NCBI GenBank assembly: GCA_002369325.1 | Contig: DFDU01000070.1 | Span: 1-28,720 of the forward strand | Direction: 5' to 3' | Length of the DNA stretch: 28,720 nt | From: Lachnospiraceae bacterium UBA3820 | GTDB taxonomy: Bacteria > Bacillota > Clostridia > Lachnospirales > Lachnospiraceae | In this document: positions 8,321 to 17,900 of the stretch, piece by piece | Layout of the letters: each line of letters starts with the position of its first letter | Position numbering within the stretch: position 1 is the stretch's first letter | Translations under genes and position numbers: made by a program | Notes under the pieces: model-generated | Seen by the model: the letters and a program-made list of their open reading frames with translations, nothing else | What the model was told of the DNA's origin: nothing | Database searches by the model: none

Positions 8321-9328
8321 GTGGGATTTATTGATAGCATTAAACAACGAGCAAAAGCAGATAAAAAAACAATAGTTCTTCCTGAAACCGCAGATATGAG
8401 AACTTTGCAGGCAGCTCATAAGATATTGGATGAGGACATCGCCAATATAATTCTCATAGGAGATAAAACGGATATTGTTAAAAGGGCTAAGGAAAAGGAA
8501 CTTGATTTAAACAAGGCGCGTTTTGTGGATCCTTATGATTGCCCTAAGCTTAATGATTATGTTGCACTTTTGGTTGAATTAAGAAAGAAAAAGGGTTTAA
8601 CTCCTGAGGAAGCCAAGGAGCTGCTTTTAACAAATCTTTTGTATTTCGGATGTATAATGGTTAAAGCCGGAGATGCTGACGGAATGGTGGCGGGAGCTGT
8701 TAATTCTTCCGCAAATGTTCTTCGTGCGGCTTTACAGATTCTTAAGACTGCTCCGGATACAAAGCTTGTTTCGGCATTTTTCCTTGTTGTTGTTCCTGAC
8801 TGTGATATGGGCGCTAACGGAACATTTATATTTTCGGATGCGGGACTTAATCAGTTTCCTAATGCCGAAGAACTTGCGGCTATTGCTGAAAGCTCGGCCA
8901 AGTCATTCAGACTTCTTGTAGACGAGGAACCGATTGTAGCAATGCTTTCACATTCAACAAAAGGAAGTGCGAAGCATCCTAATGTAGATAAGGTTGTTGA
9001 GGCAACAAAAATAGTTAACAGAGAATGCCCTGATTTAAAATGTGACGGAGAACTTCAATCCGATGCTGCAATAGTTCCCGAGGTTGCCGCTTCGAAGGCA
9101 CCCGGAAGCAAGGTCGCAGGTAAGGCAAATGTTCTTATATTCCCTGATCTTGATGCCGGTAATATAGGATATAAGCTCGTACAAAGACTTGCAAAGGCTG
9201 ATGCTTACGGCCCGATTACACAGGGTATAGCTAAACCTGTAAATGATTTATCCAGAGGCTGCTCAGCTGATGATATTGTCGGTGTTGTTGCTATAACAGC
9301 TGTTCAGGCTCAGGCATTGGATAATTAA
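8321..9328 (+). CDS. pta: Phosphate acetyltransferase
   Basis: A 335-residue short-form Pta, which converts acetyl-CoA and phosphate to acetyl phosphate and CoA. The family pattern runs through the whole length: KTIVLPETADMRTLQAA near the N-terminus, the GDADGMVAGAVNSSANVLRAALQILKT substrate segment, VPDCDMGANGTFIFSDAG, AMLSHSTKGSAKHP, ELQSDAAIVPEVAASKAPGS, NVLIFPDLDAGNIGYK, and GPITQGIAKPVNDLSRGCS at the C-terminus. There is no N-terminal DRTGG/BioD-type extension as in the long enterobacterial enzyme. The start is a GTG at 8321 with AAAGGAG at 8307-8313. ackA follows 39 bp later, so the two enzymes of acetate fermentation are encoded together. Butyryl or other acyl specificity is unlikely given the neighbouring acetate kinase, but sequence alone does not exclude it. 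Confidence 0.97.
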   Translation: MGFIDSIKQRAKADKKTIVLPETADMRTLQAAHKILDEDIANIILIGDKTDIVKRAKEKELDLNKARFVDPYDCPKLNDYVALLVELRKKKGLTPEEAKELLLTNLLYFGCIMVKAGDADGMVAGAVNSSANVLRAALQILKTAPDTKLVSAFFLVVVPDCDMGANGTFIFSDAGLNQFPNAEELAAIAESSAKSFRLLVDEEPIVAMLSHSTKGSAKHPNVDKVVEATKIVNRECPDLKCDGELQSDAAIVPEVAASKAPGSKVAGKANVLIFPDLDAGNIGYKLVQRLAKADAYGPITQGIAKPVNDLSRGCSADDIVGVVAITAVQAQALDN

Positions 9329-9367
9329 ATATATTAAATTAATACACAATATAAGGAGAAACTTGGT

Positions 9368-10558
9368 ATGAAGGTTTTGGTAATTAACTGCGGAAGCTCT
9401 TCTTTAAAATATCAGCTTATCAATGCTGATACCGAAAAGTTGCTTGCAAAGGGTAATTGTGAAAGAATAAAGATAGATGGTTCTTTTATAACTCATCAAA
9501 CTACAGGTAAGGAAAAGGTCGTATTTGAATCACCTATGCCGGATCATAGTGCTGCTGTTAAGCTTGTTATTTCGATGCTTACTGATAAAGAGACAGGTGC
9601 TATTTCTGATTTGTCCGAGATAGGTGCTATCGGTCACAGAGTTGTTCACGGAGGAGAAAAATTTGCGGGATCTGCCCTTATAAATGATGAAGTTATGGCA
9701 GCCATTGAAGAGTGTTCTGAACTTGCACCTTTACATAATCCTGCAAACCTTATTGGGATAAGAGCCTGTAAAGAACTTATACCGGATGTACCTCAGGTTG
9801 CTGTATTTGATACGGCATTTCATCAGACTATGCCTGATTATGCATATATATACGGTATTCCATATGAATATTATGAAAAGTACAAGGTAAGAAGATACGG
9901 CTTCCATGGAACAAGCCACAGCTTTGTTTCTAAAAGAACTGCCGAGATTCTCGGTAAGGATATAAAAGATACGAAGATTATAGTCTGTCATCTTGGCGGA
10001 GGCGCAAGTATATGTGCCGTGGAGGGTGGAAAATCAATTGATACTACTATGGGATTTACGCCTCTTGAGGGTATTACCATGGGAACCAGAAGCGGAAATA
10101 TTGATCCTGCCATAGTTGAATTTATAGCAAATAAAGAAAACAAATCCATATCAGAAGTTATGAACATTCTTAACAAGAATTCAGGCGTACTCGGAATATC
10201 AGGTAAGTCAAGTGATTTCAGAGATTTGGATGAAGGCATTATAGCCGGCGATAAAAGATGTGAGATAGCCATGAATGTATTTTGCTATCAGGCTGCCAAG
10301 TTTATTGGCGGTTATGTAGCTGCCATGAATGGCGTAGATGCAATTGTCTTTACTGCAGGTGTCGGAGAAAACAATAAAACAGCAAGAACAAGAATTTGTG
10401 AAAGACTTGCATATCTTGGAATCAAACTTGATGATGAACCGAATAGCTTAAGAGGCGAAGAGGTTAAGATTTCAACTTCGGATTCGAGAGTTCCCGTATA
10501 TGTTGTTCCGACAAATGAAGAGCTTGCAATTGCAAGAGAAACGGTATCATTGATATAA
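9368..10558 (+). CDS. ackA: Acetate kinase
   Basis: A 396-residue ASKHA-fold kinase that makes ATP and acetate from acetyl phosphate and ADP, the energy-yielding end of acetate fermentation. Diagnostic motifs are all present: VINCGSSSLKYQL at the N-terminus, IGHRVVHGGEKF, FDTAFHQTMP, RRYGFHGTSHSFV with the catalytic-site His, CHLGGGASICAV, LEGITMGTRSGNIDP, and VFTAGVGENN. The length is normal. AAGGAG at 9353-9358 sets the start at 9368. It lies 39 bp after pta and probably shares its transcript. In many clostridia the next gene is a YceD (DUF177) protein followed by rpmF. Here no YceD gene exists between ackA and rpmF, and the 109-bp gap is an AT-rich stretch with the rpmF promoter. No hairpin terminator is visible after ackA. 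Confidence 0.98.
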   Translation: MKVLVINCGSSSLKYQLINADTEKLLAKGNCERIKIDGSFITHQTTGKEKVVFESPMPDHSAAVKLVISMLTDKETGAISDLSEIGAIGHRVVHGGEKFAGSALINDEVMAAIEECSELAPLHNPANLIGIRACKELIPDVPQVAVFDTAFHQTMPDYAYIYGIPYEYYEKYKVRRYGFHGTSHSFVSKRTAEILGKDIKDTKIIVCHLGGGASICAVEGGKSIDTTMGFTPLEGITMGTRSGNIDPAIVEFIANKENKSISEVMNILNKNSGVLGISGKSSDFRDLDEGIIAGDKRCEIAMNVFCYQAAKFIGGYVAAMNGVDAIVFTAGVGENNKTARTRICERLAYLGIKLDDEPNSLRGEEVKISTSDSRVPVYVVPTNEELAIARETVSLI

Positions 10559-10603
10559 AAATAAGTATTAAAAAAAATAAATAAAAAAAATGTAAAATTT
10601 TAG

Positions 10604-10632
10604 TTGACATTATCCATCAAAGTTTGTATAAT
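10604..10632 (+). promoter_or_regulatory. Consensus sigma-A promoter of rpmF
   Basis: TTGACA (10604-10609), exactly 17 nt, then TATAAT (10627-10632), a perfect vegetative promoter. It is preceded by an A/T-rich tract (10560-10600) that could act as an UP element. Transcription should start near 10639-10640, giving a leader of about 28 nt before the GTG of rpmF. Confidence 0.9.
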
Positions 10633-10667
10633 GGCTAAAGTGTGATTTTTAAGGGAGGTGTAATACC

Positions 10668-10850
10668 GTGGGAGCTATATGTCCTAAGAATAAAACTTCA
10701 AAAGCAAGAAGAGACAAGCGTAGAGCTAACTGGAAGATGAGTGTTCCTGGATTAGTTAAGTGCAGTAAGTGCGGCGAGCTTATGATGCCACACAGAGTTT
10801 GCAAGGCTTGTGGTTCATATAATAAAAAGGAAATCGTTAAAGTTGGTTAA
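10668..10850 (+). CDS. rpmF: 50S ribosomal protein L32
   Basis: A 60-residue ribosomal protein of the large subunit. The N-terminal half is the basic PKNKTSKARRDKRRANWKM segment that sits in rRNA, and the C-terminal half is a zinc ribbon with two Cys pairs, CSKCGE and CKACGS, so this is the zinc-binding form of L32. The start is GTG at 10668 with a strong SD, GGGAGGTG at 10653-10660. The gene has its own perfect promoter and terminator, so it is expressed as a single gene. This differs from the YceD-rpmF pairing seen in many bacteria. Confidence 0.98.
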   Translation: MGAICPKNKTSKARRDKRRANWKMSVPGLVKCSKCGELMMPHRVCKACGSYNKKEIVKVG

Positions 10851-10878
10851 TCTTTCATTAGATTAATTTAAAGAGGGG

Positions 10879-10918
10879 AAAAAGAGGCATTAAAAATATT
10901 GATGTCTCTTTTTTTTTG
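10879..10918 (+). terminator. Rho-independent terminator after rpmF
   Basis: Arms AAAGAGGCAT (10881-10890) and ATGTCTCTTT (10902-10911) pair with one G-U wobble around an 11-nt loop. A run of eight or more T follows. The A tract before the stem can extend pairing with the T tail. The -10 element of the next promoter begins just after it. Confidence 0.88.
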
Positions 10919-10923
10919 TTTTG

Positions 10924-10932
10924 TGATATAAT
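10924..10932 (+). promoter_or_regulatory. Putative extended -10 promoter for the chemotaxis receptor
   Basis: TGATATAAT fits an extended -10 (TGN then TATAAT at 10927-10932). The region where a -35 would lie (around 10904-10909) overlaps the rpmF terminator and shows no good match, so this promoter would rely on the TG motif or on another factor. The start of transcription would be near 10939, about 25 nt before the ATG. Confidence 0.5.
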
Positions 10933-10963
10933 ATAAATAATGATTACTATGGGAGGGAAAACT

Positions 10964-12979
10964 ATGTATAAGAGAAAGTCATTAAAAAAGATATTGCTGA
11001 CAAGGATAATCCTTGCAGTTATCGTTATCATTGTTATTATCACTGAATTTAACATCGGTAATCAATCAAACAAGATTAGAGATTTGTCAAAATCTCTTTT
11101 AAGCAAAGAGTCTGTTTCTTATGCCAATGAAATAGATAATTGGTGGAACGGAACAGAAGTCAGGGTTGAACAGGTTGCTAATGTATGGAGAAACACTCCG
11201 GATTTATCCTATGATGACACATTGAATATGCTTCTTGAATTGACGAAGCTTGACCCTGATTCTCAAGATATCTATATAGCATACGGTAATGATTCAAAAT
11301 TCCTTGATGGATCAGGATGGGTACCGGATGAAACATTTGATTTTTCTGATAGAGCATGGTATAAAGGTGCAATTGAAAAAAATGGAGAAATCTATACAGC
11401 TGATCCGTATATAGATGCTTCTACGGGAAAAACATGTATTGCATGTTCTGTTCTTCTTGATAAGGAAAAAGGTATAGTTTTAAGCAGTGATATTAATTTT
11501 GATAAAGTATCTGAAAAAATGTCCACATTTGATTCGAGTGCCGACAATGCAATATTTTATTTAATTAATACAAATAATAACGAAATAATAGTCAGTACTG
11601 ACCAGGAAGTTGTCGGAGAAACAGTTTCAGAGAGTAAGAATTCTGTTGTAAAAGGGTTAAACAAGGTATATGACAAATTAAATACCGAAAACAGTATGGA
11701 TATAAATAAAGCAGTTATCGCAAAGACCTCATCCGGAAAGATGATTTATACGGCAACAGAAGTGAAAGACACTTCATGGGTAGTTGTAAGCGCTGTGCCG
11801 TATACCTACATAAGTGATATCGTTAATAAAACATTATATAAATCATTGATAATCGGTATTTCTTTACTTGTACTTTTGACTGTATACATTTATATGGTAA
11901 TCAAAAAGTATATTAATCCGGTTGCTAAAGTTACAAATAACATAAATGATATGAGTAACGGAGATTTTACTGTTTCGGTTATACCGGAAGGAAATAATGA
12001 AATAACAACATTAAGTGAACATCTTTCAGATTATATTGCTAAGATGAGAAGCATGCTGGGAGGTATGACAAAAATATCAAATGATATGAGTAACAGTGCC
12101 GGAGAATGCCTTAATATATCAAATTCACTTTCAAAATCAAATCAATTGCAATGTCAATCGATAGATGACTTAAACAAGATTCTTATAACTATGAATAATT
12201 CCATCGATGAGGTTGCAAATGCTACAAGTGAGCTTGCTGACACATCGGAAGCACTTACTCATAATGCAGATCATGTCAGAAGTTTATGTATTGATACAGT
12301 TAATTCATCCAAGAACGGAAAAGATGAGATGGATGAAATGAATAAAAATGTGGATACTCTCAATACCACATTTAAAGAGCTTGCTGATATAATCAGGGTT
12401 ACAGATGATACAGTCAGAGAGATTACAGGTATAACGGAAACAATTAATGCTATAGCTTCCCAGACTAATCTTTTATCACTCAATGCTTCTATTGAAGCAG
12501 CAAGAGCAGGAGAAATGGGTAAGGGTTTTGCTGTCGTTGCATCGGAAATCGGTGATCTTGCGAGTCAGTCATCAGAAGCTACGGAAACTATCAGCAGACT
12601 TGTTGAAAGCATAACGGATAATATAAGACAAATAAATGATAAAGCAGATATTTGTATGTATGACATGCAAAACTGTATGCTTAGCGTAGAGCGTGCAAAT
12701 GATTCATTTGATTCAATTTATGCAGATGTTTCAAAGGCGACAAACGGCATTAACGAAATTACGGATGGCGTTGTTAAAATTAATGACGTTGTAACAAATA
12801 ATGCAGCCATAACAGAGGAACAGGTTGCTACTATTAACAATATTGTTGAACTTAGTGATAGTATTGTGAAAGAAAGCGACAAGATATTAAAAGAAACGGA
12901 CAATATTTCAAAGATTTCATCAAATCTGAGTATGTATTCCGAAAATATTAAGAATGATCTTAATAATTATACTTTATGA
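10964..12979 (+). CDS. Methyl-accepting chemotaxis protein with dCache sensor domain
   Basis: A 671-residue transmembrane chemoreceptor. The order is: TM1 at about residues 10-27; an extracellular double-Cache-like domain (about 35-290) with FSDRAWYKGAIE and GEIYTADPYIDASTGK, typical of small-ligand binding; TM2 at about 294-314; a HAMP domain (about 315-370, NPVAKVTNNINDMSNGDF); and a cytoplasmic signalling helix pair. The hairpin tip at about 492-530 contains INAIASQTNLLSLNASIEAARAG and GKGFAVVASEIGDLA, which contacts CheA and CheW. The start at 10964 is preferred over ATG 10940, because GGGAGGG at 10951-10957 precedes it and 10940 lies almost on the expected transcript start. The gene has its own promoter and terminator and separates rpmF from plsX. 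The ligand cannot be read from the sequence. Its presence suggests a motile cell. Confidence 0.95.
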   Translation: MYKRKSLKKILLTRIILAVIVIIVIITEFNIGNQSNKIRDLSKSLLSKESVSYANEIDNWWNGTEVRVEQVANVWRNTPDLSYDDTLNMLLELTKLDPDSQDIYIAYGNDSKFLDGSGWVPDETFDFSDRAWYKGAIEKNGEIYTADPYIDASTGKTCIACSVLLDKEKGIVLSSDINFDKVSEKMSTFDSSADNAIFYLINTNNNEIIVSTDQEVVGETVSESKNSVVKGLNKVYDKLNTENSMDINKAVIAKTSSGKMIYTATEVKDTSWVVVSAVPYTYISDIVNKTLYKSLIIGISLLVLLTVYIYMVIKKYINPVAKVTNNINDMSNGDFTVSVIPEGNNEITTLSEHLSDYIAKMRSMLGGMTKISNDMSNSAGECLNISNSLSKSNQLQCQSIDDLNKILITMNNSIDEVANATSELADTSEALTHNADHVRSLCIDTVNSSKNGKDEMDEMNKNVDTLNTTFKELADIIRVTDDTVREITGITETINAIASQTNLLSLNASIEAARAGEMGKGFAVVASEIGDLASQSSEATETISRLVESITDNIRQINDKADICMYDMQNCMLSVERANDSFDSIYADVSKATNGINEITDGVVKINDVVTNNAAITEEQVATINNIVELSDSIVKESDKILKETDNISKISSNLSMYSENIKNDLNNYTL

Positions 12980-13019
12980 TTTGGTAAATTATAAATATAT
13001 ATATCAATTTATGAAAATG

Positions 13020-13058
13020 AGGCGTTGATTGAATAATAACAATCAGCGTCTTATTTTG
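13020..13058 (+). terminator. Rho-independent terminator after the chemotaxis receptor
   Basis: Arms AGGCGTTGATTG (13020-13031) and CAATCAGCGTCT (13040-13051) form a 12-bp stem with two G-U wobbles around an 8-nt loop. The tail TTATTTTGTT follows. The promoter of the next operon begins in this tail. Confidence 0.87.
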
Positions 13059-13087
13059 TTGACTAATTACATTTTAAAGGCTATAAT
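13059..13087 (+). promoter_or_regulatory. Sigma-A promoter of the plsX-rnc-smc(-ftsY) operon
   Basis: TTGACT (13059-13064), a 17-nt spacer and TATAAT (13082-13087) match the vegetative consensus in 11 of 12 positions. Transcription should begin near 13094, about 40 nt before the plsX start. No FapR-like operator was recognised around it. Confidence 0.85.
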
Positions 13088-13134
13088 ATCTTGGTATCTT
13101 TATGCTTGTTTTTATTATTGAAAGGAAACTGTTT

Positions 13135-14163
13135 ATGGAAAAAATGAAGATTACAATAGATACCCTCGGTGGAGATAACGGAAGTGAACCTATGGTTTTG
13201 GGTGTTTCCGAGGCCTTACGAGCGTATGATGATTTTGATATAGTTCTTGTTGGAAAAGAAAAAGAATTAAATTCATTAATTGAAAAGTATAATTGTGATA
13301 AAGAAAGAATATCAGTTATTAATTCAACTGAAGTAATAACCTGTCACGATGCTCCGGTGGATGCCATAAGAAGGAAAAAGGATTCTTCATTGGTTCTTGC
13401 TTTAAATACCGTTAAAGACGGCACTTCCCAATGTTGTATATCTGCGGGTAATTCCGGTGCTATTCTTGCCGGAGGACAGTTTATTGTCGGAAGAGCAAAG
13501 GGTGTAAGAAGAACACCGTTGGCACCGCTTATTCCTACGAAGAAAAATGATGCTTTACTTATAGATTGCGGTGCAAATGTAGATGCAAAGCCTGATGTTC
13601 TTGTTCAATTTGCCAAAATGGGTTCGATTTATATGGAAAGTATTGTCGGAGTAAAGAATCCCAGAGTTGCTATCATAAATATAGGAGCCGAGGATGAAAA
13701 GGGTAATGCACTTGTAAAAGAAACCATTCCGCTTTTAAGAGAATGCAAAGATATAAACTTCATCGGAAGTATTGAGGCAAGAGATATACCTGAAGGAAAG
13801 GCTGATGTTCTTGTTTGCGAAGCATTTACAGGAAATTGTCTGCTTAAATTCTTTGAGGGTGTCGGTTCCATGTTTTTAGGTGAGATTAAATCCACTCTTA
13901 TGACTAATTTCAAAACAAAAATCGGAGCGTTACTTATTAAGAAAACAATGAAGCAGCGTTTCCAGAGATTTGCAGCCAATGATAAGGGAGGAGCACCGCT
14001 TCTCGGTTTAAAGGGACTTGTTGTTAAGATACATGGTAATTCAAAAAATACGGAAGTTAAAACTGCTATTTTTCAATGCAGAAACTTTATTAAAAATGAT
14101 GTAAGCGGTAAGATTGTTGCTGCATTTGAGGATGGAGAGAAGGCGAAGAAGGCCGAAGAATAA
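13135..14163 (+). CDS. plsX: Phosphate acyltransferase PlsX
   Basis: A 342-residue enzyme that makes acyl phosphate from acyl-ACP, the first committed step of phospholipid synthesis with PlsY. The N-terminal motif DTLGGDNGSEP corresponds to the usual DAMGGDxxP. Other family segments are AGNSGAILAGGQFIVGRAKGVRRTPLAPLIPT, LIDCGANVDAKPDVLVQFAKMGSIY, NIGAEDEKGN, VCEAFTGNCLLKFFEGV and the C-terminal GGAPLLGLKGLVVKIHGNS. The start at 13135 is chosen because AAAGGA (13121-13126) precedes it. An in-frame ATG at 13102 lies 8 nt after the expected transcript start, with no SD. rnc follows after 14 bp. The acpP gene often found between plsX and rnc in clostridia is absent, so acyl carrier protein must be encoded elsewhere. 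Confidence 0.96.
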   Translation: MEKMKITIDTLGGDNGSEPMVLGVSEALRAYDDFDIVLVGKEKELNSLIEKYNCDKERISVINSTEVITCHDAPVDAIRRKKDSSLVLALNTVKDGTSQCCISAGNSGAILAGGQFIVGRAKGVRRTPLAPLIPTKKNDALLIDCGANVDAKPDVLVQFAKMGSIYMESIVGVKNPRVAIINIGAEDEKGNALVKETIPLLRECKDINFIGSIEARDIPEGKADVLVCEAFTGNCLLKFFEGVGSMFLGEIKSTLMTNFKTKIGALLIKKTMKQRFQRFAANDKGGAPLLGLKGLVVKIHGNSKNTEVKTAIFQCRNFIKNDVSGKIVAAFEDGEKAKKAEE

Positions 14164-14177
14164 AGCGGATTGATAAT

Positions 14178-14858
14178 ATGAATAATTATGATGAATTAGA
14201 AGAGCAAATAGGATATTGTTTTAAAGATAAATCGCATCTTGAAATCGCCTTTACTCATAAATCTTATTCAAATGAGATTATGATTAAAGGCCACGAATCA
14301 TATGAAAGATACGAATTTTTGGGAGATGCAATTCTTGAATATCTTGTCAGCAGATATTTATTTGATAATTATGCCGATATGTCGGAAGGAAGCCTTACCA
14401 AGCTTAGGGCAAGCCTTGTGTGTGAATTCACGCTTTCAAAGATTTCAAGAAGTCTGAAACTCGGTAAACTGGTTTATCTGAGTAAAGGAGAAAAACTTTC
14501 GGGCGGTTATAACAGAGATTCTATTTTGTGTGATTTGTTTGAGTCGCTGCTTGGAGCCATTTATCTTGACAGCGGCTTAGAGGACGCTGACAGATTCGTA
14601 AGGACATTTTTATTAACGGACATTGAACATAAGCAATTATTTTATGATTCGAAGACAAGGCTTCAGGAATATGCTCAGAAAAACAGTTTATCAATTACGT
14701 ATAACCTTTTGGAAGAAAAAGGTCCCGAGCATGATAAAACATTTTTCGTCAATGTCTGTCTTGATGACAATGTAATGGCCGAAGGTGTCGGACATTCGCG
14801 AAAAACCGCAGAACAGACTGCGGCATTTAATGCGTTAAAGAAGATAAATGATTTATAA
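14178..14858 (+). CDS. rnc: Ribonuclease III
   Basis: A 226-residue endonuclease that cuts double-stranded RNA, including rRNA precursors. The catalytic domain has the signature ERYEFLGDAILEYLV (Glu43, Glu46, Asp50) and the second acidic pair in DLFESLLGAIYLD (Asp119, Glu122), matching Glu38, Glu41, Asp45, Asp114 and Glu117 of the E. coli enzyme, so it should be active. The C-terminal double-stranded RNA binding domain starts near residue 155 (TRLQEYAQKNS) and ends with SRKTAEQTAAFNALK. It lies 14 bp after plsX and 50 bp before smc. Its own SD is weak, which suggests translation coupled to plsX. A long hairpin element lies downstream between smc and ftsY and could be a substrate if transcribed; this is speculation. 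Confidence 0.97.
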   Translation: MNNYDELEEQIGYCFKDKSHLEIAFTHKSYSNEIMIKGHESYERYEFLGDAILEYLVSRYLFDNYADMSEGSLTKLRASLVCEFTLSKISRSLKLGKLVYLSKGEKLSGGYNRDSILCDLFESLLGAIYLDSGLEDADRFVRTFLLTDIEHKQLFYDSKTRLQEYAQKNSLSITYNLLEEKGPEHDKTFFVNVCLDDNVMAEGVGHSRKTAEQTAAFNALKKINDL

Positions 14859-14908
14859 ATCGTAATATGATTATATTTATATACTAAGAATTGGTCAGGT
14901 ATGTATAG

Positions 14909-17900
14909 ATGTATTTAAAAAGTATTGAGGTATACGGATTTAAATCCTTTGCCAATAAAATTTTATTTAAATTTAATGATGGTATTACCGGAATCGTCGG
15001 ACCGAACGGTTCAGGTAAGAGTAATGTCGGAGATGCCGTAAGATGGGTTCTTGGCGAGCAAAGTGCAAAACAGCTTCGTGGTGCCAAGATGGAAGATGTT
15101 ATATTTTCGGGAACGGAATTAAGAAAGCCTCAGGGCTCTGCTTATGTTGCCATAACACTTGATAACAGCGACCACAGTCTTCCTATAGATTTTAACGAGG
15201 TTACTGTTGCAAGACGAGTATATCGTTCGGGTGAAAGTGAATATCTTATTAACGGTGTCGTAAGCCGTCTTAAAGATGTTAATGCTCTTTTCTTTGATAC
15301 TGGTATCGGTAAAGAGGGTTATTCCATTATCGGACAGGGTCAGATTGAGAGAATATTAAGCGGTAAGCCGGAAGAAAGAAGAGAACTTTTTGATGAGGCT
15401 GCCGGAATTGTTAAATATAAGAAGAATAAGCTTGCTACTGAAAAATCCCTTGAAAATGAAAGAGATAATCTTTCCAGAGTAAATGATATTCTTTCAGAGC
15501 TTGAAAAACAGGTTGGTCCTCTTAAGGAGCAGTCCGAGACAGCAAGACGTTTTCTTATATATAAGGATGAACTTAAAAAACTTGATATAAATGCATTTCT
15601 TCTTGATGTGGACAGCACCAAGGAACAGATGGCAGAGTATGAGAAAAATCTTACCATTGTTGAAGAAGACGCCATCAGGTTAAGAGAGGAATTTGATAAG
15701 GCTAAGGATGAGTATGACAGGATAGAAAATGAACTCTCGGGATTTAACGAAGCGATAGATGAGACAAAAAATGAAATTCACGAGAAGAAGCTTTCCAATC
15801 AGAAATACGAAGGAGAGATAAATCTTTTAAATCAGCAGATAGAATCCTATAAGCAGAGTAAATCCGATGTCATTGAACAGATAGAAAAGGGCAATGCTGA
15901 TATAAATAAATATAAAACAGAGCTTGCTGCTTTGTATGAGCAAAAAAGCGAGCTTGATGAAAAGCTTGACAGTGCCGATGATGTGCTTGAGGAGGCAAAT
16001 TCGTCATATGAGTCTTTAAAGAAATCCATAGCAGATAAGGAACAGGAGATTGAGGATTCAAAGAGTGATATTATCGAATACCTTAATGAGGGTGGTACTC
16101 TTAAAGCAAAGGTTGGAAGATATGATACCATGCTTGAAAATATCAACCTTAGAAAAAGTGAGCTTAATCACAGGTTCCTTGAGCATAAGAGTGAAGAAGA
16201 AAAATACAAGGCCGAAAGAGAAAATCTTTCAAAAAGTCTTGCGGAAATGGAAGATGAGCTGAGTCAAAAGAATTCAGCTCTTGAGAAAGCTGTATCGGAT
16301 TTGGATGAAAATTCAAAAAATACAGTAAAACTTCAGGAAGAGATTAAACAATATAATAATCAGATTGTTGCTCTCGGTTCCAAGAAAGAGGCGTTAAGAA
16401 ACCTTACCGAAAGATATGACGGATACGGTAACAGTATCAGAAGAGTCATGGAGCAAAAGCAGAACAATCCTAAGATAATAGGTGTTGTGGCTGATATAAT
16501 CGAGGTAGATAAAAAATACGAAATCGCAATAGAGACGGCACTTGGCGGAAGTATACAGAATATCGTTACCGAGGATGAAGTGACTGCCAAGAAAATGATA
16601 GGATATTTAAAGGAAAACCGTTTCGGTCGTGCAACATTCCTTCCTATTAATTCCATTGTAGACAGAGGGGGCATAAATTCCGATGTCAAAAATGAAAAGG
16701 GATTTATCGGAAGTGCATCATCGCTTGTAAAATGCGACGGTAGATTTAATGTAATTATAAATCATCTTCTCGGAAGAATTGTTGTGGTTGATAATATTGA
16801 TAATGCCATAAGTATAGCGAAAAAATTCAAACAGAGCTTACGAATTGTTACGCTTGACGGCGAACTTATTAATCCGGGCGGAGCCATGACCGGTGGTGCA
16901 TTTAAGAATTCCTCAAATCTTCTCGGTAGAAAAAGAGAGCTTGATGAAATAGCGGAAGAAATCGAGAAATTAAAGAAGCTTCACAAGGAAGCTGAAATAA
17001 ATGTCGAAAAGCTTATTTTAGCCCGCGAGGAATTAAAGAAGACCAAGGATGAGCTTACGGAAAATATTCAAAATATTAATATCCGAAAAACGACATTTGA
17101 GCTTAATTTTAATCAGACCGAAGAAAAGCTTATTGAGATTGCAAAGGCATTTGCCGGAATAAGCAGAGAAAATAATGACCTTTCGAATCAGATAAATGAT
17201 ATAAATGCCAACAAGGAAGAACTTTATAACAGCAATCATGAACAGGAAAAGGCTGTTAAAAAGCTTGAAGAAAGAATCGAAGAGCTTGAAAAGCAGCTTG
17301 TTGAGGATAAGGATTCTCTTGAAAAATCTCAGGAGAACATTAATAAACTCAATCTTGATTTTAACACAGTTAAGCAGCAATATGACTTCATAATGCAAAA
17401 CGTTACGAGAGTTAAGGTTGCACAGGATGAAGCAAAACAAAATGTGGAAACTCTTAAAAACAAGCTTAATTCCGGAGAAAGTGAGATTCTTTCACTTACA
17501 GAGAAAGTTACAGAGACAAAGAAGATTCTTGAGGAAAATATAAGAATAATCGGTATCAAAGAGCAAAAGCTTGTTGAATATAATGAAAAACGAAATGCTT
17601 TAAATGAAAGCCATAAAGATTTCTTTAATAAAAGAGAAGCTTTATCGGAGCAGATTAACGGTTTGGACAAGTCGGCATTTAAGATTAATACATCAATCGA
17701 AAAGCTTTCCGAACAGAGCGAGCATTTGAATAATTATATGTGGGAGGAATACGAGCTTACATATAATCTTGCATCCGAATTTAAGGATGATAAATTTACG
17801 GATGTTAAAGAATTAAAACGTGAGATATCGGCAATTAAAAATAAAATAAAAGAACTCGGTCCGGTTAATGTAAACGCTATCGAGGATTATAAGTCAGTTT

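Noticed and set aside
17033..17440. A 135-codon open frame on the minus strand, and similar long minus-strand frames elsewhere (for example 13629-13979 and 23571-23957)
   Set aside because: They lie opposite strongly conserved genes (smc, plsX, the UPF0210 gene), have no SD or recognisable domain, and have the composition of translated antisense DNA.
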